A stretch of DNA of 64,000 nucleotides, taken from assembly GCA_022649165.1 (NCBI GenBank), contig JALCNR010000005.1, forward strand, positions 86,375 to 150,374. The letters run 5' to 3'. Position 1 is the first letter of the stretch. Each line of letters opens with the position of its first letter. The notes beneath the pieces were generated by a model that had not been told where the DNA came from, did no database searches, and was given only the letters and a program-made list of their open reading frames with translations. This DNA is from Actinomyces sp. (GTDB lineage: Bacteria; Actinomycetota; Actinomycetes; Actinomycetales; Actinomycetaceae). The position numbers and the translations under genes were made by a program. This document shows positions 16,012 to 25,409 of this stretch, piece by piece.

Positions 16012-17541
16012 TCAGACCCACCGGGCGATCTGCTCGGACAGGCCGATGTACGTCGACGGGGTCAGCGCGAGCAGCCGCGCCTCGACGTCGGCGGGCAGGC
16101 CGAGCCCCGCAATGAAGGAGCGCATATCCCCCGCCGTGACCGTGTGCCCGCGGGTGAGCTCCTTGAGACGCTCGTAGGGATTCGCCATCCCGGTGGCGCC
16201 GGCCAGGGAGGCCGCGCGCATGGCCTGCTGGACGGCCTCGCCCAGGACCGCCCAATTGGCCTCCAGATCGTCGGCGAGCCGGGCCTGGTCGACGTCCAGG
16301 CCGGCCAGCCCGCCGCGGAGGTTGTCCAGGGCCAGCAGCGAGTGCCCGAGCGCCACTCCGAGATTGCGCTGGGTCGTGGAGTCCGTGAGGTCGCGCTGCA
16401 TCCGCGACGTCACGAGCGTGGAGGCCAGCGAGTCCAGCAGCGCGCAGGAGATCTCGAGGTTCGCCTCCGCGTTCTCGAAGCGGATGGGGTTGACCTTGTG
16501 GGGCATCGTCGAGGATCCGGTGGTGCCCTGGGCGGACAGGTTCTGGTGGAAATACCCCATCGAGATGTACGTCCAGCAGTCGGTCGCCAGATTGTGCGCG
16601 ATGCGGTTGAAGCGGGCGAGGTCGGAGTCCAGCTCCGCCTGCCAGTCGTGCGACTCGATCTGGGTCGTCACGGGGTTCCACGTGAGCCCGAGCGACTCGA
16701 CGAAGTCCCGGGTGATCGCCGGCCAGTCCGCCCCGGGCACGGCGACGACATGGGCCGCCCAGGTCCCCGTCGCGCCGTTGACCTTGCCCAGGTACTCGGC
16801 GTCCTCGACGCGGGCCAGCTGTCGGGAGAGCCTGTGGACGAACACCGCCAGTTCCTTGCCCATCGTCACCGGGGTCGCCGGCTGCCCGTGGGTGTGCGCC
16901 AGCATCGGGACGCCGGCCGACGCGTGGGCCATGTCGGTGAGCTGGGCGACCAGGGCGCGCGCCGCGGGCAGCCACACGCGCCGCACCGCCGTCTTGATCG
17001 TGAGGGCGTAGGCGAGGTTGTTGATGTCCTCCGATGTGCAGAAGATGTGGACGGCCTCATGCAGGTGGGGCAGGACGGTGGAGGGCCCCGGGGCGGGCGC
17101 GCCGTCCGGGCCGGGCGCTGCTGTGGGCGCGGCGTCCAGATGCTCCTGGAGGAGGTACTCGACGGCCTTGACGTCGTGGCGCGTGCGGGCCTCGATGGCG
17201 GCCAGCCGGTCGATGTCCCCGCGATCGAAGTCGACGGGCAAGCGGCGGAGGTAGGCGCGGTCGGCGCCGGTGAGCACGGGCGCTCCCGGCAGCACACGAT
17301 GGTCCAGGAGGTGGATGAGCCACTCGACCTCCACGTGGACGCGCGCCCGGTTGAGGGCGGCCTCCGACAGATCGTTGGCCAGAGGAGCTGTGGCGGACCG
17401 GTAGCGGCCGTCCAGGGGGGACAGCGGCGCCACCTCGACGCCCTCCCGGGCGAGGTCCGCGTAGCCGGCGGCGGGGTCGAAGAGCCGGTCCCAGTCGGGG
17501 GTCGGGGAGGGGGATCCGGTGAGGTTCTCAGGCGCGCTCAT
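16012..17541 (-). CDS. purB: Adenylosuccinate lyase
   Basis: The protein has 509 residues and acts twice in purine synthesis, cleaving SAICAR and adenylosuccinate to release fumarate. 'LSPLDGRYRS' near residue 40 and the fumarase/aspartase signature 'GSSTMPHKVNP' near residue 341 (flexible catalytic loop) identify it, along with 'CTSEDINNLAYAL' and 'AHTHGQPATPVTMGKE' carrying catalytic His residues. It belongs to the E. coli-like long form. A Pro/Ala-rich insertion at about 128-145 ('APTAAPGPDGAPAPGPS') is unusual. The start at 17541 is preceded by GAGAAT 6 bases upstream, suggesting a leaderless message. Confidence 0.95.
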   Translation of the reverse strand: MSAPENLTGSPSPTPDWDRLFDPAAGYADLAREGVEVAPLSPLDGRYRSATAPLANDLSEAALNRARVHVEVEWLIHLLDHRVLPGAPVLTGADRAYLRRLPVDFDRGDIDRLAAIEARTRHDVKAVEYLLQEHLDAAPTAAPGPDGAPAPGPSTVLPHLHEAVHIFCTSEDINNLAYALTIKTAVRRVWLPAARALVAQLTDMAHASAGVPMLAHTHGQPATPVTMGKELAVFVHRLSRQLARVEDAEYLGKVNGATGTWAAHVVAVPGADWPAITRDFVESLGLTWNPVTTQIESHDWQAELDSDLARFNRIAHNLATDCWTYISMGYFHQNLSAQGTTGSSTMPHKVNPIRFENAEANLEISCALLDSLASTLVTSRMQRDLTDSTTQRNLGVALGHSLLALDNLRGGLAGLDVDQARLADDLEANWAVLGEAVQQAMRAASLAGATGMANPYERLKELTRGHTVTAGDMRSFIAGLGLPADVEARLLALTPSTYIGLSEQIARWV

Positions 17542-17635
17542 GGGGCCATTCTCCCATCGGCGCGACGGCCTCGGCCCGGATGCCCACCGGGCGCCGGCGA
17601 TGGAGCGCGTCCCCGGCGGGCCCGGCCGAACGGCC

Positions 17636-18433
17636 TCAGAGCCATCGCCGGGCAATCGCCAGCGTGTCGGGCACGTAGCCGCGCCCGAAGAGCTGACAGT
17701 GGACCATGAGCATGTGCAGCTGGTGGAGCCCGATGCGCTCCCGCCACCCCTCGGCCAGCGGCGAGGCCTCGTCGTAGGCGGCCCAGATGCGTTCCAGGTG
17801 CGGGCACCCGAAGACCGCGAGGGCCGCCAGGTCCTCCTCGGCGTGCCCGCCCTGGGCTGCCGGGTCGATGAGGGTGACGCCCGACGGGGTCCACAGGATG
17901 TTCCCACTCCACAGGTCGCCGTGGGTTCGGGCCGCCGGCTGTCCCGAGCGCCTCACCAGCTCCGGCTGGCCGTGGTCGTAGACGCCGCCGGCGAGCTTGT
18001 CGCACAGCCGGGCGAGCAGGGCGCGCTCGTCCTCCGTGAACGCGGGCGCGTCCAGGTAGGGGCCGATGCGGTCGCGCGCGTAGAAGGCGCCCCACGAGGC
18101 CGTGGACTCGGCGGGCGTGGAGGGCAGCGGCAGGCGCGCCAGTCCCATCCATCCGCCGCCGGCGGGCGTCCCGGGGGGAGGCGCCCCCAGGTGAGAGGCC
18201 CCGGCGGCGTGCGTGCGGGCCAGGGCCCGCCCGAAGTCCTCGGCGGCCCGGGCGTCCGGGTGGGTCTCGGGGAGCCTGGGCTCCTCCAGCCAGCCGGCGC
18301 CGCCCTCGTCCCCGTGGCGCAGGACGGGGACGACGGGCGCGGCTCCGCGCGGCGCGTCGGCCAGCCAGGCCAGCCCCGCCACCTCGTAGGCGATGCGTCC
18401 GGGCCGGGGATCGGACTTGCGGAAGGTCTCCAT
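17636..18433 (-). CDS. Fructosamine/ketosamine kinase family protein
   Basis: The protein has 265 residues, slightly short for the family. It is an aminoglycoside-phosphotransferase-like kinase that phosphorylates sugar adducts on proteins so that they fall off (deglycation). The catalytic loop is 'THGDLWSGNILW' with the Asp base, and the metal-binding Asp follows in 'VTLIDPAAQGGHAEEDLA'. Both motifs match the Fn3K family closely. The N-terminal nucleotide loop is less clear. The ATG at 18433 is 6 bases after TACGGT (18440-18445 on the minus strand), indicating a leaderless transcript; the longer frame upstream is a shadow of the opposite-strand gene. Confidence 0.85.
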   Translation of the reverse strand: METFRKSDPRPGRIAYEVAGLAWLADAPRGAAPVVPVLRHGDEGGAGWLEEPRLPETHPDARAAEDFGRALARTHAAGASHLGAPPPGTPAGGGWMGLARLPLPSTPAESTASWGAFYARDRIGPYLDAPAFTEDERALLARLCDKLAGGVYDHGQPELVRRSGQPAARTHGDLWSGNILWTPSGVTLIDPAAQGGHAEEDLAALAVFGCPHLERIWAAYDEASPLAEGWRERIGLHQLHMLMVHCQLFGRGYVPDTLAIARRWL

Positions 18434-18610
18434 GAGCCCACCGTACGCGGGCGTCCGCTGCCCGCGCGATCCGCATCCCAGGCGCCTCCACATCCGCACC
18501 GGCGCGCCCGGGCCCGTCCACAGCCCCGCCCGTGGCCGTTTGGCTGCGCCGGCCTGCTCCCGTAGCGTCGCAACCATCGACGAGGGCGGCGCCGGACAGG
18601 AGGATGGGCG

Positions 18611-18973
18611 ATGACGAGGAGCGGCGATCCGGGCCCCACCGGCTGGTGGTGCCCGCCGAGGGACGGCGCGGACCTCCACGGGTACGCGGGCGCATGGCTG
18701 AGCGCGGAGCAGATGCTCCCGTTGTCCGCCGCGGCCCCAGCCGAGCACCTGAGCGGGGCGCTCGCGGCGCTCGCCGAGGTGGCGGCCGGGCTGGCATCGG
18801 TGGACCTGGGGGAGTGGGAGGGGTCCGCGGCCCGCGCCGCGCGCGGGCGCCTGTCGGATGACCTGCTGCGCGTCGGCGGCCTCGAGTCCCGGCTGCTCGA
18901 GGCCCAGACGGCCCTGGACCAGCAGGAGCGGGCGATCCGCCAGGCTCTGCTCGCAGCCGCAGGGGCCTGCTGA
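18611..18973 (+). CDS. Small helical protein, WXG100-like partner of the hydrolase
   Basis: The protein has 120 residues and no match I can name. Two long Ala/Leu-rich helices (about 28-65 and 72-112) are separated by 'SVDLGEWEGSAARAARGRL', where Trp-Glu-Gly sits in a turn as in WXG100/ESX proteins. The N-terminal 30 residues ('GWWCPPRDGADLHGYAG') are different. Its stop overlaps the next start (TGATG), so it is coupled to the GHSQG hydrolase. A role as a secreted chaperone or partner of that protein is an inference from shape and coupling. Confidence 0.6.
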   Translation: MTRSGDPGPTGWWCPPRDGADLHGYAGAWLSAEQMLPLSAAAPAEHLSGALAALAEVAAGLASVDLGEWEGSAARAARGRLSDDLLRVGGLESRLLEAQTALDQQERAIRQALLAAAGAC

Positions 18974-20742
18974 TGGGCGTCGACCCGCGCTTCGTCGACC
19001 ACGTGGTGGTGACGTCCTCGACGACCCGGATCGACACGGACCGCCTGGTCTGCGCCGCGGTCCAGATGCGCGGCGCCGCGGAGGGGGCGCGGGCCGTGGG
19101 GCTGCGCCTCCATGGCGCAGGCTCGGCGGCCCTAGAAGGCTCGGCGATGGCGCCGCTGGAGACGGCGTGGGCCCACGGTGCGCTGGCCGGCGCGGAGACG
19201 GCCGCCGTCGAGCTGGCCGGGGAGCTGGACGGGCTGGCCGACGCGCTGGGATTCGCCGCGCTGGTCTATCTGGCGGCCGAGGGCGGCGCCGCCTCCTTTG
19301 AGAAGGCTTGGCGGCTGCTGCGACCCGACTCAGCCGCCGGATGGGACGCCGGATGGGGGACGCTGCACACGCGTGAGAGGATCCGGGACGCCTTCCCCTC
19401 GCCCCTTCGCGCGTATGTCCCGGAGGGACTGCTCGACGTCCTAGCGGCACCGTTCCTGCCGGCAACCGTCGGGGGAGTCCGCTCCGGCCTGTGGCACCTC
19501 GACTCCTTTCGGGAGGGCAGGATGAGCGACGGCGCGGACATGATGCGCGTCCAGCTCGACATCGAGGCGCTGTCCGCCCTGGTCGCCGATCACACGATGG
19601 AGATCCCGGCTGGGCGCGGGATCCTCGCCGATGGGGATGCGGCGGCGTGGTGGGGCGCCCGGAATGCGAAGACGCCTCAGGCGGCGTCGATCGCGGCGGG
19701 ATGGATGTCCGGCATCGGGCGGTGGCGGCACGGCGCGACGGGCGGGGTCCGGGTGTCCATGGCTGTCCCCGCGGACACTCTGGACGCGCGCACGGGCCGC
19801 CCCGTCGGATACCGCCGTTCCTCCACGGTGCGCGCCTCGGACCCGCCGACGCCGGAGGCGGCGCTGACCCTCATGCCGGGCAGCCTCGGCGTGTTCTCAG
19901 CCGTCTCCGTCGGCGGCTCCCACGCGGCGTGGGCGCGCGCCCCGATGCGGGCGAGCTTCGAGGCCCCTGCGGGCGCGCCGCGGTCGCCCACGGCGGTGGG
20001 GACGCCGGCGGCCCCTTCGGAGCTGCTGGAGCGTATCTCGGGCCTGGGGACGTCGCAGGAGCATGGCCAGTTCGAGATCCTCGAGCACCGCACTCCGGAT
20101 CCGGACGGCGGAGTCCGGCGCTCGTGGAGCGTCGTCATCCGCGGCACGCAGGGCGGGGGGTTCGGCCAGAGCAATCCGCAGGACATGCTGACGAATCTGC
20201 AGGGAGTCGCGGGCGAGTCCTCCGACCAGCAGCGCGCCATCCTGGAGGCGATGGGCCGCGTGGGGATCGCCCCGGACGAGCCCGTCGAGCTGACCGGCCA
20301 CTCCCAGGGGGCCATCATGGCGGCGCAGCTCGCCGCCGACCCGCTGGTCGCCTCGCGTTTCGACGTGGTGTCGGTCCTGACGGCAGGTGGCCCGACCGCG
20401 GGCTCCGCGCCCACCGGAAACGCGCGCCTGCTGGCGCTGGAGAACACGCGCGACGCGGTCCCGGCCCTGGACGGGGCGGCGAACCGGGATCCGGCGGGCT
20501 CGGCGACCGTCTACTTCGACGGCGGGCTGGTGGACAATCCGCGCGCCGGCCTGACCGCGATCGGGCCCCACGACCTCGGCGTCTACTCCGAGGCGATGTC
20601 GTGGCTCGAATCGGGGCGCGGGGGAGACGCGACGGCCGAGGTCGCCGACTGGATCGCCGCCCGCCGGCAGGCGATGGGGTTCACCGACGAGACGCGCACC
20701 ACGTCGATCCTCGTCGAGACCCGGCGAGTGGGACGGACCTAG
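18973..20742 (+). CDS. Alpha/beta hydrolase-fold protein (GHSQG), unknown substrate
   Basis: The protein has 589 residues. The nucleophile elbow 'LTGHSQGAIMAAQLAAD' puts Ser444 in a GHSQG motif; a PGAP1/lipase-like strand 'RRSWSVVIRGTQGGGFGQS' precedes it, and 'TRDAVPALDG' and 'IGPHDLGVYSE' offer candidate Asp and His. The first 240 residues are Ala-rich helices similar in type to WXG/LXG toxin or ESX-associated proteins, and there is no signal peptide. It shares its plan with the protein at 5934-7589, including the spacing of 'NPQD/NPSD' and the Ser motif. No cognate secretion genes are in the window. Confidence 0.65.
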   Translation: MGVDPRFVDHVVVTSSTTRIDTDRLVCAAVQMRGAAEGARAVGLRLHGAGSAALEGSAMAPLETAWAHGALAGAETAAVELAGELDGLADALGFAALVYLAAEGGAASFEKAWRLLRPDSAAGWDAGWGTLHTRERIRDAFPSPLRAYVPEGLLDVLAAPFLPATVGGVRSGLWHLDSFREGRMSDGADMMRVQLDIEALSALVADHTMEIPAGRGILADGDAAAWWGARNAKTPQAASIAAGWMSGIGRWRHGATGGVRVSMAVPADTLDARTGRPVGYRRSSTVRASDPPTPEAALTLMPGSLGVFSAVSVGGSHAAWARAPMRASFEAPAGAPRSPTAVGTPAAPSELLERISGLGTSQEHGQFEILEHRTPDPDGGVRRSWSVVIRGTQGGGFGQSNPQDMLTNLQGVAGESSDQQRAILEAMGRVGIAPDEPVELTGHSQGAIMAAQLAADPLVASRFDVVSVLTAGGPTAGSAPTGNARLLALENTRDAVPALDGAANRDPAGSATVYFDGGLVDNPRAGLTAIGPHDLGVYSEAMSWLESGRGGDATAEVADWIAARRQAMGFTDETRTTSILVETRRVGRT

Positions 20743-20781
20743 GCGGGCGGCTGGGGCCGTCGTCGTGCGGGGCCGGCCCCC

Positions 20782-21156
20782 TCACTTGTCGCCGAGTACG
20801 GCCACCACCACCGCGGAGATCACCGCGGTGATGGTCCCGCCCAGCAGCGCCGCCCAGAAGCCGTCCACGGTGAGGGGCAGGCCCAGCGAGCCAGCCAGCC
20901 ATCCCGTGAGGAGGAAGACAAGCGCGTTCGTCACCAGCGCGAACAGGCCGAAGGTGACGATGTACAGGGGGAAGGCGAGCGTGGAGATCACCGGGCGCGC
21001 GATCGTGTTGACCACGGTGAACACGAGCGCGATGGCACCCAACACCAGGATCGTCTCTCCGGTGGAGGTCCCGCTCACGATGACGATGCCCGAGACCAGC
21101 AGGCTCGCCACCCAGATCCCCAGCATGTTGCCCAGCAGGCGCACGACGAATCTCAT
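20782..21156 (-). CDS. Phage-holin-4-type family membrane protein (DUF360)
   Basis: The protein has 124 residues and is almost entirely hydrophobic, with four predicted membrane helices: about 8-28, 32-52, 58-88 and 95-120. 'RPVISTLAFPLYIVTFGLFALVTNALV' is the typical core of this family, which is widespread in bacteria, not necessarily phage-derived, and of unknown physiology. The ATG is 6 bases after GACAAT on the minus strand, so it is probably leaderless. It converges on the hydrolase gene with 39 bases between stops. Confidence 0.8.
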   Translation of the reverse strand: MRFVVRLLGNMLGIWVASLLVSGIVIVSGTSTGETILVLGAIALVFTVVNTIARPVISTLAFPLYIVTFGLFALVTNALVFLLTGWLAGSLGLPLTVDGFWAALLGGTITAVISAVVVAVLGDK

Positions 21157-21407
21157 GGTCACATTGTCCAGGAGCCGCACCCGCGGCGCCATGGGTCGCC
21201 GCTCTCGGCGGACCCATATGGGCGGATCTCTGGTCCGGCAGCGTTGACGGCGGGGTTCAGAGCGATCTGAGGGCGCCTGGGCACCGATCCCGGCATTGAA
21301 CCCTGCACCGGGAGCCATCAATGACGGACGTCGGGGACCTGGCGCGCAGGCGTGCCGAGGCGCGAACCGCCGCCCGCCCGCGCTCCCGACTGGGGTAGGA
21401 ATGGACC

Positions 21408-22508
21408 ATGACCGCTTCAGACGACGCCGACCTCCCCCAGTCCGCGCCTCGCGCCATGCGGGTGCGCATCCGGCCCGAGGTGCTCGCGTTTCCCAGATAC
21501 GTGGCCGGGAAGTCCCAGCCGGGAGCGGCGAAGCTCTCCTCCAACGAGAACCCCGAGCCTCCCACGCCGGACGTCATCGAGGCGGCGGGCCGGGCGCTCG
21601 AGGACGCCAACCGATACCCGGACATGGGCGCCGTCCTCCTGCGCTCGGCCATCGCCGATCACCTCGGGGTGGAGTCCGATCAGATCTGCGTGGGAACTGG
21701 CTCTTCGGGCGTGCTCGTCGCGGCGCTGAGCGCGGTGTGCGCGCCCGGCGGCGAGGTCGTCCACCCGTGGCGCAGTTTCGAGTCCTACCCGATCGCCATC
21801 CCGACGGCCGGCGGCGTGCCCGTTCCGGTCGCCCTGGATGCGCACGATGCCATCGACCTGGAGGCCATGGCGCGGGCGGTGGGGCCCCGGACGGCCGCGG
21901 TCATCCTCTGCTCGCCGAACAATCCGACAGGGCCTGCGCTGAGGCTGGAGGACGTCCGCGCCTTCCTCCGCCGGACGCCGCAGGAGGTCCTCGTCATCCT
22001 GGACGAGGCCTACATCGAGATGGCCACCGCCCCGGGCGTGGGATCGGCGGTCCCCCTCCTGGGGGAGTTCCCCAACCTGTTGGTCCTGCGGACCTTCTCC
22101 AAGGTCTACGCGCTGGCCGGTCTACGGGTCGGATACGGGGTCGCCCATCGCGACCTGACGGCCGCCGTGACGGCCGTGTCGCTTCCCTTCGGCGTGTCCT
22201 CCGTGGCCCAGGCCGCCGCCCTCGCCGCCCTGGCGGACCAGGGCGCCGTGGCGCGTTCCGTGAGGCTCATCGTGGCCGAGCGCGAGCGGATGCTCGCGGA
22301 CCTGCGGGGGTGCGGCTACCGGGTGCCCGACTCGCAGGCCAACTTCGTCTGGCTCCCGGCCGACCAGTCCGGGCCGGCCTTCGTCCAGGCCTGCTCCGCC
22401 GCGAACCTGGTCGTGCGCCCCTTCCCCGAAGGGGTGCGCGTGTCCGTGGGCCGACCGGAGGACGACGACCGGTTCCTGGAGGTCGCCCGCGCCTTCCGCG
22501 GCGCCTGA
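21408..22508 (+). CDS. HisC/Pat-family histidinol-phosphate or aromatic aminotransferase
   Basis: The protein has 366 residues and is a fold-type I PLP enzyme. 'KLSSNENPEPPTPD' near residue 45, 'CSPNNPTGPAL' at about 166, 'DEAYIEMA' for the PLP-ring Asp and Tyr, and the PLP Lys in 'RTFSKVYALAGLRVGYG' (about 229) are all present. The 'SSNENP' wording is found in Pat-type phenylalanine aminotransferases of Actinobacteria, whereas classical HisC has 'NANENP'. No his operon is nearby, so an aromatic amino-acid role is as likely as histidine synthesis. A weak -10 (TAGGAA) lies 6 bases before the ATG. Confidence 0.85.
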   Translation: MTASDDADLPQSAPRAMRVRIRPEVLAFPRYVAGKSQPGAAKLSSNENPEPPTPDVIEAAGRALEDANRYPDMGAVLLRSAIADHLGVESDQICVGTGSSGVLVAALSAVCAPGGEVVHPWRSFESYPIAIPTAGGVPVPVALDAHDAIDLEAMARAVGPRTAAVILCSPNNPTGPALRLEDVRAFLRRTPQEVLVILDEAYIEMATAPGVGSAVPLLGEFPNLLVLRTFSKVYALAGLRVGYGVAHRDLTAAVTAVSLPFGVSSVAQAAALAALADQGAVARSVRLIVAERERMLADLRGCGYRVPDSQANFVWLPADQSGPAFVQACSAANLVVRPFPEGVRVSVGRPEDDDRFLEVARAFRGA

Positions 22509-22525
22509 GCGCGGCGCCCGCAGCG

Positions 22526-23452
22526 TCAGCCGAGCGGGCGGAAGGCGGTGACCAGCACCGAGACGGTGACGGAATCGGGCAGGAGCTCGGGTGCCAGGGA
22601 CTCCCCGCCGAGGTGCCGGGCGCTCGGCGTCATCCCGACCAGGTCGACGGCCTCAGCCGGGGAGACCGGCACGCGCCGCTCGACCAGGCGCGTCATGGCC
22701 TCGCCGACTTCGAAGAACGGGGCGAGCGCGGCGCGGAGGCGGCGTTCCTTGTCGGCGTCGACGCCGACCATGCCGGGGACGCGCGCCCTCAGCTCGGCGA
22801 GGTGCCGGCCCGTGGGGCGGGCGACGACCAGGCGCCCGGCCGGGCGCAGCAGGCGGCGGAACTCCGCGGGGTTGTGCGGCGCGAAGACGTTGAGGACGAC
22901 GTCCGCCGCCCCCGTCGCGACGGGAAGGCGGGGCGCGAACAGGTCGCAGGCGACAGCGGCGATGCGAGGGCCGGCGCGCCCGGCCGCCCTGAGGGCGCGC
23001 GCCGAGGCGTCGAGTCCCAGCCCGCGGGCCGGACGCGCCTCCGGGGACCCAGGGGCGGCGAGCACCCCGGCAAGGTAGTACCCCGTGCCGCACCCGGCGT
23101 CGACGACGGTCGGAGCGGCATCGGGCTCGCGCGGTGGGCGGCCGCTCCGCTGCGCAGGCTCCCACGCCATCGCGGAGACGGCGTCCCGGATGGGGCCGTA
23201 GCGCCCGGACTCCAGGAAACGCCGGCGGGCGCCCACCATCTCGGCCGAGTCGCCGCTGATCGGGGAGGACCCGGCGAGGAGACTGACATGCCCGTCGCGG
23301 GCGATGTCGAAGGAGTGCCCCTGCCCGCAGCGCAGCGCCGACCCCTGGCGCCGCAGGCGGCGCGCGCACAGCGGGCAGCGCAGCACGTCGAGGAGCAGAT
23401 CGAGCCCCGCGCCGCGAGGGGCGGCCGACGGGGCCAGGGGGAAGGGGGCCAT
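22526..23452 (-). CDS. RlmA-like 23S rRNA (guanine-N1) methyltransferase
   Basis: The protein has 308 residues. An N-terminal zinc ribbon 'LRCPLCARRL' ... 'LRCGQGHSFD' (three Cys plus Cys/His) is the hallmark of RlmA(I/II). The SAM-binding motif 'VVDAGCGTGYYLAGVL' follows at about 114, then 'DVVLNVFAPHNPAEFRRLLRPAGRLVVA'. RlmA(II)/TlrB enzymes methylate G748 in 23S rRNA and can give tylosin-type macrolide tolerance; whether this is type I or II cannot be told. TACGCT lies 6 bases before the ATG, so the message is probably leaderless. Confidence 0.85.
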   Translation of the reverse strand: MAPFPLAPSAAPRGAGLDLLLDVLRCPLCARRLRRQGSALRCGQGHSFDIARDGHVSLLAGSSPISGDSAEMVGARRRFLESGRYGPIRDAVSAMAWEPAQRSGRPPREPDAAPTVVDAGCGTGYYLAGVLAAPGSPEARPARGLGLDASARALRAAGRAGPRIAAVACDLFAPRLPVATGAADVVLNVFAPHNPAEFRRLLRPAGRLVVARPTGRHLAELRARVPGMVGVDADKERRLRAALAPFFEVGEAMTRLVERRVPVSPAEAVDLVGMTPSARHLGGESLAPELLPDSVTVSVLVTAFRPLG

Positions 23453-23553
23453 GCCCGCAGCGTAGATGAGGCGCGCCGGGCGGCCGGGCGGGCCCGGTTC
23501 CTGTGGTGGAACGCACAGGCCGTAGGCTGTCCCCCGGGGAAGGAGGTCCCGGC

Positions 23554-25308
23554 ATGATGCAGCGCTATCTGCCGCGCTCGGACGTGGCCGACGGCGTGCT
23601 GGTCCCGGCCCTGGACCGCATCCGCACGGAGCTGGGGGTCCCCCCGGCATTTCCGCCCGCGGTCCGCCGGCAGGCGCTGCACGCGGTGCGCCAGTGGCGC
23701 CGGTACGTCGCCGCCACCCGGATCCCGGACCCGGTCCCCAGCCTCGACATGGATCTGGACGAGGGCGACATCCAGACGCTCTACCCCTTCCGGAGGCCGT
23801 CGCCCCGTCCCGCCCACGCCGACGGGACCGGCTGGGACGGCCTGTGGGAGCCGGCCCTGCCCTGGCTCGACGGCACGCACATCCCCTTCGTCACCATCGA
23901 TCCCCCGGGATCGCGGGACCTGGACCAGGCGATGCATCTGCTCCGGCTGCCGCCTGGCGAGCCGGACGGCGCCGCCTACCTGGTCACCTATGCCATCGCC
24001 TCGCTGGCCACCTTCGTCCCCCCGGGCAGCCCGCTGGACCTCGAGGTCCGCTCCCGCGGCCTGACGACGTACTTCCCCGACGAGCCGACGCCCCTGCACC
24101 CGCCGGTCCTCTCCGAGGGCGCCGCCTCGCTCCTGCCCGGGCAGAAGAGCCCGGCGTGCGTGTGGCATATCCGGCTGGGCGCGGACGGCCGCCGGATCTC
24201 GTGGAGCGTGCGCCGCGCGATCGTCGTCTCGCGCGCCCAGCTGACCTACGAGGAGGTCCAGGAGGCGCTCTCGGCCATCGACGAGGGCGGCGCCCCCGCG
24301 CTGCCGTTCCGCGTGCCCGGCGACCTCCCGGTGCTCCTGCGCGAGATCGGCCAGTTGAGGCTGGCGCGTGAGGAACGCCGCGGCGGGGTGTCCGCCCGCA
24401 TCCCCGAGCAGGAGATCGCGCGCATCGACGGGGACCTCCCGGGGCGCCGCCACCGGCGTTTCCGTCTGGTGTACCGGTCGAACCTGCCCTCCGAGGAGTG
24501 GAACGCGCAGATCAGCCTCCTCACCGGCATGTGCGCGGCGTCGGTCATGCGAGAGGCCGGCGTGGGGATCCTGAGGACGGTGCCGACGGTGCCGTCCTCG
24601 TCCTTGGAGCGCCTGCGGATGGTCGCCCGCGCGCTGGACGTCGACTGGCCCCAGGGCGAGTCCTACCCGGACCTGGTGCGCAGCCTTGATCCGGGGACGG
24701 CCCGGCACGCGGCCTTCCTGCTGGAGGCGACGACCCTGTTCCGCGGGGCCGGGTACGCGGTGTACGGCGTCGGCGGCCGGCCGCCCTTCCCCCCGGTCGG
24801 TGCGTCCGAGACCAGGCACGAGGCCATCGCCGCCGAGTACGCCCACGCCACGGCGCCGCTGCGGCGCCTGGCCGACCGGTGGGCGCTGGAGATCTGCCTG
24901 GCCGCATGCGCCGGGGAGCCCGTGCCGGACTGGGTGCGGGAGTCGCTTCCGGAGGTGCCCTCCCTCATGGGGCACGCCACCCAGCGGGTGGGGGCCGCCG
25001 AACGGGAGTCGTTGGCCGCGATCGAGGCGCTGCTGCTGGCCGACCAGGTCGGGGCGCGGTTCTCCGGCGCAGTGGTCGACGTCGAGCGGCGCCGGAACGG
25101 GGACACGGCCCGCGGGACCGTCATGATCGCCGATCCCGCGGTCATGGCCCCCGTCTACCCGGCCCGCCCGGAGGGCGCGGCGCCCGAGGGGAAGGCGGAG
25201 GCGCCGCCCGCCCCGCCCCGGGAGCTCCCCCTGGGCGAGGTCGTCGAGGTGAGGCTCGCGTCGGCGGATGTCGAGAGGCGGAGGATCCGTTTCGAGTGGC
25301 CGGCGTGA
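23554..25308 (+). CDS. RNB-domain (RNase II/R-like) ribonuclease
   Basis: The protein has 584 residues. AGGAGG sits 7 bases before ATG 23554. The RNB catalytic region begins with 'FVTIDPPGSRDLDQAMHL', in which the metal-binding Asp cluster D-x-x-x-x-x-D-L-D-Q is intact, and 'RLADRWALEICLA' with 'AEYAHATAPLRRLADR' matches the conserved end of the domain. The long N-terminal cold-shock domains of RNase R are absent, and the C-terminal S1 region is short and degenerate. The architecture fits the actinobacterial short RNB proteins. It probably degrades RNA 3' to 5' processively. Confidence 0.85.
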   Translation: MMQRYLPRSDVADGVLVPALDRIRTELGVPPAFPPAVRRQALHAVRQWRRYVAATRIPDPVPSLDMDLDEGDIQTLYPFRRPSPRPAHADGTGWDGLWEPALPWLDGTHIPFVTIDPPGSRDLDQAMHLLRLPPGEPDGAAYLVTYAIASLATFVPPGSPLDLEVRSRGLTTYFPDEPTPLHPPVLSEGAASLLPGQKSPACVWHIRLGADGRRISWSVRRAIVVSRAQLTYEEVQEALSAIDEGGAPALPFRVPGDLPVLLREIGQLRLAREERRGGVSARIPEQEIARIDGDLPGRRHRRFRLVYRSNLPSEEWNAQISLLTGMCAASVMREAGVGILRTVPTVPSSSLERLRMVARALDVDWPQGESYPDLVRSLDPGTARHAAFLLEATTLFRGAGYAVYGVGGRPPFPPVGASETRHEAIAAEYAHATAPLRRLADRWALEICLAACAGEPVPDWVRESLPEVPSLMGHATQRVGAAERESLAAIEALLLADQVGARFSGAVVDVERRRNGDTARGTVMIADPAVMAPVYPARPEGAAPEGKAEAPPAPPRELPLGEVVEVRLASADVERRRIRFEWPA

Positions 25309-25372
25309 CCCGGGCCGCCTGCCCCCGCCCGCGTGGCCGCGGTCCGGCCGCGCCGCCGCCTGCTGGACCTGT

Positions 25373-25403
25373 TTGACGGCACGGGTGGGACCTGTGAGAC
25401 AGT
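25373..25403 (+). promoter_or_regulatory. purF promoter, probably leaderless
   Basis: TTGACG (25373-25378) and GACAGT (25398-25403) are 19 bases apart, and the purF GTG follows 6 bases later. The spacer is longer than ideal. Confidence 0.45.
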
Positions 25404-25409
25404 AGGCGG

